Shown one piece after another: positions 25,328 to 32,541 of a DNA stretch of 64,000 nt. The translations under genes were made by a program, and so were the position numbers. The DNA comes from JAJXZP01 sp963787185 (GTDB taxonomy: Bacteria; Spirochaetota; Spirochaetia; Treponematales; Rectinemataceae): the NCBI GenBank assembly GCA_963787185.1, contig CAWBCC010000014.1, forward strand, positions 868,001-932,000. Direction: 5' to 3'. Positions within the stretch are counted from its first letter, which is position 1. The number at the start of each line of letters is the position of its first letter. The notes beneath the pieces were generated by a model. It was not told the origin of the DNA, made no database searches, and worked only from the letters and a program-made list of their open reading frames with translations.

Positions 25328-28300
25328 GTACAGCCAAAGCCAAGACACAGCCGTCCAATCTGGATCGCGCTCGAGCGGCCCTCAAGATTCGCGATTTCGA
25401 TACGGCCGAGAAGTACGCCCGTGCTCTCATGATGGAAAGACCGGAGTCGGACGAGGCGCGTATTCTCCTGGGGACGATCTATCTGCGCACGGATCGTCCC
25501 AACGAGGCACTCTCGGCTTTCACGAGCGTTCTCGCGCGGAAACCCAATCAGGTCGAAGCTCTTCTCAACGCCGGAGCCACCTACCTGCGGCTCAACAAAA
25601 GTCTCGACGCGATCGCCGCCCTCGAGCGAGCCCTCGCGGCCGCTCCCGACAATGCCGAGGTGCTCTTCACGCTTGGCAACGCGCATAGACAAACGGGCAA
25701 TCTGAAGATGGCGGAGATGGCCTATGCCAAGGCGATCGAGCTCGATCCGGAGCACGTCCTGGCATACAACAATCTCGGTGCCGTCTACCGGCAGATGGGC
25801 GACTCGGAGCATGCCGTCCGCGTTTTCTGGAAGGGGCTTCAGGTCGATCCGAACTACCCGTCCTTCCATTACAATCTGGGATATGCCTATAGCGCTCTCG
25901 GAAAGCACGAAGAGGCGCTGAAAGAATACGAGCAGGCGGTCAAGGCGAGACCCGGCTGGGTCGAGGCCATGGGCAAATACGGTCTTTCCCTTCTCCAGAA
26001 CGGCAAGCATAGGCGCGCCCTCGACATGTTCACGCAGGTCCTCGCCATCGATCCGCTCAACGCAGAGGCGCGTAACAATATCGGGCTCGTATACGCCGAG
26101 GAGGGCAAAGTCGACGATGCCCTCCGCTGGTTCCGACAGGCGATAGAGGCCGATCCCGGTTTCATTCGAGCCGCCCTCAACATAGAGCAGCTCCTCGAAA
26201 AAACCGGGCGATGGGATGCGGCTCTCCAGGAAATCACGAAGCTCGTCGAGATGATGCCCGACAACGAGGATCTCAGGCTTCATCTCGCGACCCTTTATGG
26301 CAATCTGGGACGGCATCGCGAGGCGAAGGAGACTCTGGAGTACATAATCCAGCGCAATCCCGATGATGTCAAAGCGCTGAAGCCTTACGCCGCGGCGCTC
26401 GAAAAGCTCGGCGATTCCGACATGGCCCGGAAGGTCTACGAGAAGATCCTGAGGCTCGACCCTAAGGAAGTCGGTTTTCGCGTCGAGTTGGCTCGGCTGG
26501 CGGCCGAGCGCGGAGACTTCGCGCGCGCCGAATCCGAGCTCCTCGAATACCTGCGCTCGCGTCCCGAAGATGCGCGCGCCCGCTTCGAGCTGGCCAAGGC
26601 GAGGGCGCGCAAGGGGGATTGGGAGGGCGCGAAGGCGGCTCTCGTCGAGCTGGAACGCGATCATCCCGACGACGCCCGCATTCAGATGGAGCTTTCGGCC
26701 GCCTACCGGGCCCTCGGCGAAAAGAGCAAATCGGTCTCAGCCGCGGAAAGGCTCGTGACATTATCGGGCGCCGCGGGCGATGACGATCCCGACGCGATAC
26801 TCGCCGGGCTCGATATACTCGAGGGCGCCGTAAAGAATTATTCCGCCGATGTTCGCGAGGCCTGGGACAAGAATCTGCGCGTGCTGAGGGCCGCGGCCGA
26901 AGGCGACAGGTCCAAAGCGGAGGCCGAAGCCGCATCGCAGTATGCGGAGGAGGTCTCGGAGGACGAACTCGGCGCATTCGCCACCATGGCGGCCCCGGAG
27001 CCCATCTCCGTTTCCGAGGAGGAGGAGATACTCTTCCTCGACGAACGGGACGAAGACTTCGAAGCGGAGCCCTTGGACGAGACCGAAGAGCCTTCTTTCA
27101 TGATCGAAGAAGAGGAGAGCGTCCACGGAGAACTCGGCGATCTCGTGAACGAATCCGACAGGAGGGACGGCGGAAGCAGGCAGTCTGCCGGTTCCGAGAG
27201 CCGCGATAGCGGAGAGGACGAGAGAGGGTTCGGCCAAGAGTCGTCGAACCGCCGGCAGAATCCCGAGGCCGTTCCGGAAATGCGCGCGTCCCAAGGGGCT
27301 CCCCAGGGCGCGCAGCCCATGACTTATCCTCAGATGCCGCCGGTCCAGATGCCGCCGGTCCAGATGCCGCCGGTCCAGATGCCGCCGGTCCAGATGCCGC
27401 CGGTCCAGATGCCACCGGTCCAGATGCCACCGGTCCAGATGCCACCGGTCCAGATAATGAGTCCTCAGATTCCAGCTCCGCCACAGTCGCGGCTTCCGCG
27501 AAGGGCCGCCCAGGAGCCCCGTCTGAAATCCCCTGCGCCGCGGCCGGAAGATGGTTACGGGTCCGAGCCTGCGTCCCCGGTCCCGGAATCCGAGGAGGAT
27601 TTGCCCGAGTACATCGAAGATCTCGATGTGGCCGATATCCCGGATGAGGAGATGGAAGAGGGTCTTCCCGAATTCGCCGATGAGATCGCGGATGAAGACA
27701 CTGTTCCGGGCGAGGCGAAAAGTTCGGAGCCGGAGACCCGGGAGCCTGAAGTCCAGGAGGCTGAGGAGCCTGCTCGAAAGATCGAGCCCGAAGGAACGGA
27801 GACGGAGGAACTCGAGGAAGAGGAACCTGAGGAGACGGAGCCCGAACTTGAGGAGTCGCTTCCCCTATCCTTGGAGGAAGAACCCGAGGATATCTGGTCC
27901 GAAGGCACGGACGAACCCGAAGCCGAGTCGAAAGAAGCGGTACGACAGGATGAAGCCCCGCACGACGAGGATGCGGGGACGGAAGCCGGGCCCATCGAGG
28001 AGGGGGGGCGCTCCGATCGGTATGCCGGAGGCCGCGACGAAGCGACCGCCTCCGGAAACGAAGGCGGCGCCGAGACCGAAGAGCCCCTCCTGGGAACGCC
28101 GACCGCACGGCTTCTCGAATACCTGAAGTCGCTTTCCGAAGAGCTTCCGCCCGAAAAGCGTGAGGAATTCCGCGTCTCGGGGCTGGAGGGGAAGATAGAC
28201 GATCTTATCGGATCTTTGACCAAGCCTCCCGAAGATGGGGAAAAAGCCGAAAGCGATTCGGGCCTTGGATCCGAGCCGAGTCTGCTGGCTTCCGGCGAGA

Positions 28301-28659
28301 AAAAGCGACAGTCGGCGGACTCGGAGGTTTCGGGCCGTGGAGCCGATCCGCGGCGTTCGCAGGTGCCCAGGCGCAGCGGCATCGCGCGACGGGGGGGCCC
28401 CGAGCGGCGCGTGGAGGACAGGAGAAAGACCGACCGCCGCGTATCCTCCGACCGGCGCGCGGGCGGCGACCGGCGGGACGGCGAGCGGCGCGTGCCGCCA
28501 CCCGTGGTCCACTTTGCGGGACCCATTCCCCCCGCGGCGGCCTCCGTCGTGGTCTCCTCCGACGGGCTGCCTACTGAGATCGCCGGAGTTCCCGTTTCGC
28601 CCCGGCTGGCTAAACTCATAGAAATCATGCGTCGAGAGAAGAGGCAGGACGGTGACTGA
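25324..28659 (+). CDS. Large TPR protein with low-complexity acidic tail
   Basis: This 1111-residue protein has no signal peptide. Residues ~10-440 are about 12 tandem tetratricopeptide repeats (for example AYNNLGAVYRQMGDSEHAV and EARNNIGLVYAEEGKVDDAL). The rest is disordered and acidic: a QMPPV pentapeptide repeated eight times (residues ~670-709), then long Glu/Pro-rich stretches, and an Arg/Asp-rich block (GGPERRVEDRRKTDRRVS) near the C-terminus. It is probably a scaffold. ATG 25324 overlaps the LamG stop; the upstream open frame is out of context. It is coupled to the HDOD gene by an 8-base overlap. The exact role is not known. Confidence 0.85.
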   Translation: MSTAKAKTQPSNLDRARAALKIRDFDTAEKYARALMMERPESDEARILLGTIYLRTDRPNEALSAFTSVLARKPNQVEALLNAGATYLRLNKSLDAIAALERALAAAPDNAEVLFTLGNAHRQTGNLKMAEMAYAKAIELDPEHVLAYNNLGAVYRQMGDSEHAVRVFWKGLQVDPNYPSFHYNLGYAYSALGKHEEALKEYEQAVKARPGWVEAMGKYGLSLLQNGKHRRALDMFTQVLAIDPLNAEARNNIGLVYAEEGKVDDALRWFRQAIEADPGFIRAALNIEQLLEKTGRWDAALQEITKLVEMMPDNEDLRLHLATLYGNLGRHREAKETLEYIIQRNPDDVKALKPYAAALEKLGDSDMARKVYEKILRLDPKEVGFRVELARLAAERGDFARAESELLEYLRSRPEDARARFELAKARARKGDWEGAKAALVELERDHPDDARIQMELSAAYRALGEKSKSVSAAERLVTLSGAAGDDDPDAILAGLDILEGAVKNYSADVREAWDKNLRVLRAAAEGDRSKAEAEAASQYAEEVSEDELGAFATMAAPEPISVSEEEEILFLDERDEDFEAEPLDETEEPSFMIEEEESVHGELGDLVNESDRRDGGSRQSAGSESRDSGEDERGFGQESSNRRQNPEAVPEMRASQGAPQGAQPMTYPQMPPVQMPPVQMPPVQMPPVQMPPVQMPPVQMPPVQMPPVQIMSPQIPAPPQSRLPRRAAQEPRLKSPAPRPEDGYGSEPASPVPESEEDLPEYIEDLDVADIPDEEMEEGLPEFADEIADEDTVPGEAKSSEPETREPEVQEAEEPARKIEPEGTETEELEEEEPEETEPELEESLPLSLEEEPEDIWSEGTDEPEAESKEAVRQDEAPHDEDAGTEAGPIEEGGRSDRYAGGRDEATASGNEGGAETEEPLLGTPTARLLEYLKSLSEELPPEKREEFRVSGLEGKIDDLIGSLTKPPEDGEKAESDSGLGSEPSLLASGEKKRQSADSEVSGRGADPRRSQVPRRSGIARRGGPERRVEDRRKTDRRVSSDRRAGGDRRDGERRVPPPVVHFAGPIPPAAASVVVSSDGLPTEIAGVPVSPRLAKLIEIMRREKRQDGD
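27331..27450 (+). repeat. Eight tandem 15-base units encoding QMPPV
   Basis: The unit CAGATGCCGCCGGTC is repeated eight times without interruption; units 1-5 use CCG and units 6-8 use CCA at the third codon. It lies in frame inside the TPR gene. The two-block pattern points to recent expansion by slippage, so copy number is likely to vary between strains without breaking the frame. Confidence 0.95.
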
Positions 28660-29515
28660 CAATCCCAGACAGGTTCGAGAATACATAGGCGGCATGCCGA
28701 GTCTGCCCACCACGGTGGCCAAGGTCCTCGAGGTGTGCAACAACCCCAAGACGAGTCCCATCGATCTGGACCGAGTCATCCAGCTCGATCCCGTCCTCAT
28801 GGGGCGCGTGCTCAAACTCATCAATTCCGCCTACTATGGGCTCGGGACGCAGGTCACGAGCCTCGTGCGCGCCATCATCATGCTCGGCGTGAATACCGTG
28901 AAGAATCTGGCTTTGAGCACCGCCGTTCTGGACCGCATATCGAGCAGAAAGGACTTTCGAGCCCTCAACATGGAAGGCTTCTGGCGCCATTCTCTCTGCG
29001 TGGGCGTCACGGCGAAGCTCCTGGCCCGCCGTCGGGGAATCGACGCCAAGGCGGTCGAAGAATACTTCGCCGCCGGGCTCCTCCACGACATCGGGAAGAT
29101 CCCTCTCAACAATGCGCTCGCCGACGAATACGTCAGGACGATGTCGCTCGCGGACCGCGAAGGCCTGGCGCTCTATTCGGCGGAGCGGCGGACTTTGGGG
29201 ATAGACCACTGCGAGGCGGGGAAAATCGTGGCCGAGAGCTGGCGCCTCACGGGCGCGATAGCCGACACCATCGCCTGGCACCACGATCTCGACGACTATT
29301 CGGGCGAAAACGGCGACATACTGCGCACGGTCGCGGTGGCCAATTTCTTCGCCAACCGCGAAGGGATAGGTTTTTCGGGCAACCTCTACCCCGAAAAGCC
29401 CGCACCCGAGGTATACGGTCTTCTCGGCATCGAGAAAACCATCCTCGAAGAGCTCGAGGAACCGGTCAATGCCGAGATCGAAAAGGCCAAGGTTTTCTTG
29501 AAGCTCGGCGCCTGA
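28652..29515 (+). CDS. HDOD domain signalling protein
   Basis: This 287-residue protein is almost entirely an HDOD domain (MPSLPTTVAKVLEVCNNP, then INSAYYGLGTQVTSLVRAI, and LLHDIGKIPL). HDOD domains resemble HD phosphohydrolases but often lack metal-dependent activity and act in signalling and regulation. The LLHDIGK motif keeps an HD pair here. It starts with GTG 28652, overlapping the TPR gene by 8 bases, with a GAGGCAGG site in the gene end. Its coupling to the TPR scaffold suggests that they work together, possibly in motility or surface regulation. Confidence 0.9.
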   Translation: MTDNPRQVREYIGGMPSLPTTVAKVLEVCNNPKTSPIDLDRVIQLDPVLMGRVLKLINSAYYGLGTQVTSLVRAIIMLGVNTVKNLALSTAVLDRISSRKDFRALNMEGFWRHSLCVGVTAKLLARRRGIDAKAVEEYFAAGLLHDIGKIPLNNALADEYVRTMSLADREGLALYSAERRTLGIDHCEAGKIVAESWRLTGAIADTIAWHHDLDDYSGENGDILRTVAVANFFANREGIGFSGNLYPEKPAPEVYGLLGIEKTILEELEEPVNAEIEKAKVFLKLGA

Positions 29516-29534
29516 TCCTGGATCGGAGGCTAGC

Positions 29535-30452
29535 ATGTTCACTGTCAAGATTTGGGGCGATCGAGGATCCATGCCGACGCCCGGCCCGGATACGGTCGTG
29601 TTCGGCGGCAACACGTCCTGCCTGGAGGTCCGCTGCGACGATCGGCTCGTCATCATCGACGCGGGATCGGGAGTGCGTCAGCTCGGCGACAAGCTCATGC
29701 GGGAAGATATACGAAAAGGTTCCATATCCGCGGACATTTTCATCACGCACACGCATTGGGACCACATCATGGGGTTCCCGATGTTCACGCCCATCTACGT
29801 TCCCGGCACGAAGCTCCGCATTCGCGGACCTATCAGCTACGAGGACGACAGCCTCGAAACGATCATCGGTTCCCAGCTCTCCTATAGATACTGGCCGGTC
29901 CGGCAGGAGGAGCTTTCCGCGAAGATAGAGTACGAGCAGATCAAGGAGACGACGCTCGATCTCGGCGACGGGATATTCGTCACGACCAAGTACCTCAATC
30001 ATCCGATACTCTGCCTCGGATACCGGATAGAATTCGGAGGCAAGGCTTTCGTCACCGCCTACGACAACGAGCCTTTCAGCAATGTCTTTCCGACCGATCC
30101 GGCGGATCCGAACTACGACGAGGAAGCGGCCCGCGAGGGCGAGGTAGCGGCCCGCGAGGAAAACGAGAAGCTGCTTCGCTTCTGTCAGGGCGCGGATCTC
30201 CTGATCCACGACACGCAGTACACGGCCAAGGAATACGTTTCGGGCAAGGTCGGATGGGGACACTCTTCCTATGAGTACGGCATAAACGTGGCCCACAAGG
30301 CCAGAGTCAAGCGTCTAGTTCTGTTCCATCACGATCCGAACAGGACCGACGCCGAACTCCAGGAGCTCGAGCTCTTCTACCAGGAGAGGATACGAGGCAG
30401 AACCGCGCTCGAGATCGAGATGGCCCGGGAGGGAAAGACCTTCACACTCTAG
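29535..30452 (+). CDS. Metallo-beta-lactamase fold hydrolase
   Basis: This 305-residue MBL-fold protein carries the metal motif THTHWDHIMGFPMF (HxHxDH), an early GNTSCLEV and DAGSGVRQLG, and a later HDTQYTAKEY plus a final LVLFHHDP histidine. The pattern matches the Lactamase_B_2 phosphodiesterase-like group that hydrolyses cyclic nucleotides or related phosphodiesters. The substrate is unknown. A CGGAGG ribosome site precedes ATG 29535. It follows the HDOD gene by 19 bases on the same strand and is probably in the same operon. Confidence 0.85.
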   Translation: MFTVKIWGDRGSMPTPGPDTVVFGGNTSCLEVRCDDRLVIIDAGSGVRQLGDKLMREDIRKGSISADIFITHTHWDHIMGFPMFTPIYVPGTKLRIRGPISYEDDSLETIIGSQLSYRYWPVRQEELSAKIEYEQIKETTLDLGDGIFVTTKYLNHPILCLGYRIEFGGKAFVTAYDNEPFSNVFPTDPADPNYDEEAAREGEVAAREENEKLLRFCQGADLLIHDTQYTAKEYVSGKVGWGHSSYEYGINVAHKARVKRLVLFHHDPNRTDAELQELELFYQERIRGRTALEIEMAREGKTFTL

Positions 30453-30529
30453 CCCGGCCGGCCGGTCGCGCGGAACACTGGGCGGAACACGCTTGACCCT
30501 TCGGGCTCGGCGCGGGATAGTGTCGTTCC
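30453..30529. other. Short gap before lepB, no element seen
   Basis: The 77 bases between the MBL gene and lepB contain GC-rich sequence with no clear promoter, terminator or repeat. No strong ribosome site is seen before ATG 30530. Confidence 0.4.
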
Positions 30530-32422
30530 ATGAAGCCAAATAGAAAACCTTCTGCGCCGGCCGCAAGAAGAAGCGTCGTCTCGCCGGGCGGGGACGATCC
30601 GGGGAGAGCCCGACTCCCGGCCCTTCTGGCCTTAGTTTGGACGGCCGCCATGTTTGCGGCTTTGGTTCTATCGGGCTGTCCGCGATTCACGGTCTACTAC
30701 GCGGCCTACGTTGCGGCGACACTCGGCCTCGTCGCGGGCGAGCTTGCCTTCCTGCACGCCATATATCGACGCGGCAGGCGCGAGCTCTTCTTCGCATTCA
30801 AGAAATTCACGGGCTACGGCTTGGTCGTGCATTACGTCGCCTCCGCCCTGCCTCGCGTCGATTGGTCCAACCTAATGCTCATAGCCGCGGGGCGCGTGGT
30901 TTTCCTTTTCGTTCTCGGCGTGGCGTGTCTGGCGATAGGACTCGCATTCTTCGTTTCGGCTTCGCGTCCCGCGACGCACGCGGCCTTGGGGCTCATAACG
31001 CATCAGGAACTCGAGGACCGCGCCCTGCTTCGCACGCATAGAAACGCCAAGAAGAAGAGTCCTCTCGGGATCGTTCTGGAATGGGTAGATGCACTCGCTT
31101 TCGCGGCGATCGCCGTCATTCTCGTCAATATTTTCATTTTTCAACTCTATGTCGTGCCTTCGGAATCCATGGTTCCGGTTTTCCTCTCGGGAGATCGTCC
31201 TTTTACCGCGAAATTTTCGGCGGGGCCGCGCATTCCCCTGACCGATTGGCGCCTGCCCTTCATGCGGCTTCCCCATCGCGGCGATGTCGTGACCATAGCC
31301 AATCCCCGCTATCCTGAAAACCACCATGTCGATCTCAAGAAGTATCTGTCGCAACTCGTATCCATGGTGACATTCACGGCGGTGAACATCGACAAGCTGC
31401 CCGATGGAAGCCCCAAGGCCGATCCGCTCGTCAAGCGCATCGTGGGTCTCCCCGGCGAAAAGCTCATGATGGTCGACGACATTCTCTATGTGAAGCGCGC
31501 GGGCGAGGCGGCCTTCGCGCCGCTCGCCGCGGACCGCGCCTATTCCCAAATCGACCTTTGGAAGGAACCGGACTCGGTGCGCGCCCGGATAGCCACGATA
31601 CCGATCGACGAATCGGTCCGCGCCATGTTGACGGCGATCGACAAACGCAAGAACGAAGCCGACCCCGCCGCCCTGGGCGCCGCTCTCGCGGCGACGACGG
31701 CGCGAATCGAGGGTGAACTCGCACGGGGCGGTCCGGCGGTCGCGGTCTTTGAAGCGCGGCAATTGCCCCGTCTCAATCAGCTCGTCGTGAGCGCGCGCGA
31801 CAGCCTGATAGCGGGAGCAGTTGCCGGCGATCAGAGCGGCAACGCCCTGTCGCGCCTCGGCGTGGGGGAGCGGGACGAGGACCTGCCTTTGGCCCTCGCT
31901 CTTATGCGCTCGGCCCCTCTTCGCGCCGCTCTAGCGGCTTACGGCGCGGCTCCGCCATTCCTGGAGCCGAACACCGACGCCTATACAAGGGGCACTCGGG
32001 TCTTCGACCTCCTGATCAAGGCTAATTTACTTGCCCGTATCGAAAGGGATATGCAGCTCATTTCTTCGGGCGCGACGATAGAGGACTTTCTCGCCGACAA
32101 GACTCGGAGCGGCCTGGAAGCCGAAGCAGGCGATTTTCTGAACTATCTGCGCCTGTACGATTTCCGAAACTTCCCCGAGTTTCCGTCCGGGAATCGCTTT
32201 CTGGGCAGGAACCAGTATTTTGCAATGGGCGACAATCGCTATAACTCCTTGGACTTTCGCTTCAAGGACGAGCGCCCCGGTATCCGCTCGCTCGATGGAA
32301 GCGATCTGACATCCATACTATATGTCTCCAATCTCGAACCCTTCGCGCTCGACAGGCGATTCATCGAAGGATACGCGATGTTCAGGATCTGGCCGCCTTC
32401 CCGCATAGGGCCGATTCGCTGA
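30530..32422 (+). CDS. lepB: Signal peptidase I with large insertion
   Basis: This 630-residue S26 signal peptidase is much longer than the usual 180-330. Several N-terminal membrane segments (to about residue 160 and again near 190) are followed by box B VVPSESMVP, with the catalytic Ser near 213. Box D KRIVGLPGE has the catalytic Lys near 302, and box E MGDNRYNSLD lies near 564. Between boxes D and E lies about 250 residues, roughly 130-190 more than in E. coli or Bacillus enzymes; this insert is Ala/Arg-rich and helical. The enzyme cleaves signal peptides at the outer face of the inner membrane. Enlarged LepB proteins are known in spirochaetes (from memory). Confidence 0.85.
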   Translation: MKPNRKPSAPAARRSVVSPGGDDPGRARLPALLALVWTAAMFAALVLSGCPRFTVYYAAYVAATLGLVAGELAFLHAIYRRGRRELFFAFKKFTGYGLVVHYVASALPRVDWSNLMLIAAGRVVFLFVLGVACLAIGLAFFVSASRPATHAALGLITHQELEDRALLRTHRNAKKKSPLGIVLEWVDALAFAAIAVILVNIFIFQLYVVPSESMVPVFLSGDRPFTAKFSAGPRIPLTDWRLPFMRLPHRGDVVTIANPRYPENHHVDLKKYLSQLVSMVTFTAVNIDKLPDGSPKADPLVKRIVGLPGEKLMMVDDILYVKRAGEAAFAPLAADRAYSQIDLWKEPDSVRARIATIPIDESVRAMLTAIDKRKNEADPAALGAALAATTARIEGELARGGPAVAVFEARQLPRLNQLVVSARDSLIAGAVAGDQSGNALSRLGVGERDEDLPLALALMRSAPLRAALAAYGAAPPFLEPNTDAYTRGTRVFDLLIKANLLARIERDMQLISSGATIEDFLADKTRSGLEAEAGDFLNYLRLYDFRNFPEFPSGNRFLGRNQYFAMGDNRYNSLDFRFKDERPGIRSLDGSDLTSILYVSNLEPFALDRRFIEGYAMFRIWPPSRIGPIR

Positions 32423-32429
32423 TATGCGG

Positions 32430-32499
32430 GGCTGTCCAATAAGGGTCATCCCGTTATTGTTCGAACCGGGATAAACCCCAGCCGCCTTTTTGGACAGCC
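32430..32499. repeat. 70-base inverted-repeat element (terminator or mini-MITE)
   Basis: Terminal arms GGCTGTCCAATAAGG and CCTTTTTGGACAGCC pair over 15 bases with one mismatch. Inside is a second stem, ATCCCG and CGGGAT, around a TTCGAA-containing loop. It sits 7 bases after the lepB stop and 42 before the histidine kinase gene. The position fits a terminator, but there is no T run; the long perfect termini with GGNCTGTCC-like ends also resemble a tiny transposon relic. Confidence 0.6.
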
Positions 32500-32541
32500 A
32501 CCGCCCTTGATTCCCGCGCGAATACGACCAGACTTGTACCC

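Noticed and set aside
27331..27450. CRISPR-like tandem repeats
   Set aside because: The units are contiguous 15-mers with no spacers and lie in frame in a coding gene.
32430..32499. tRNA-like fold with 7-base acceptor and TTCGAA loop
   Set aside because: The TTCGAA loop is not next to the 3' acceptor arm, no anticodon arm forms, and there is no CCA-like end.
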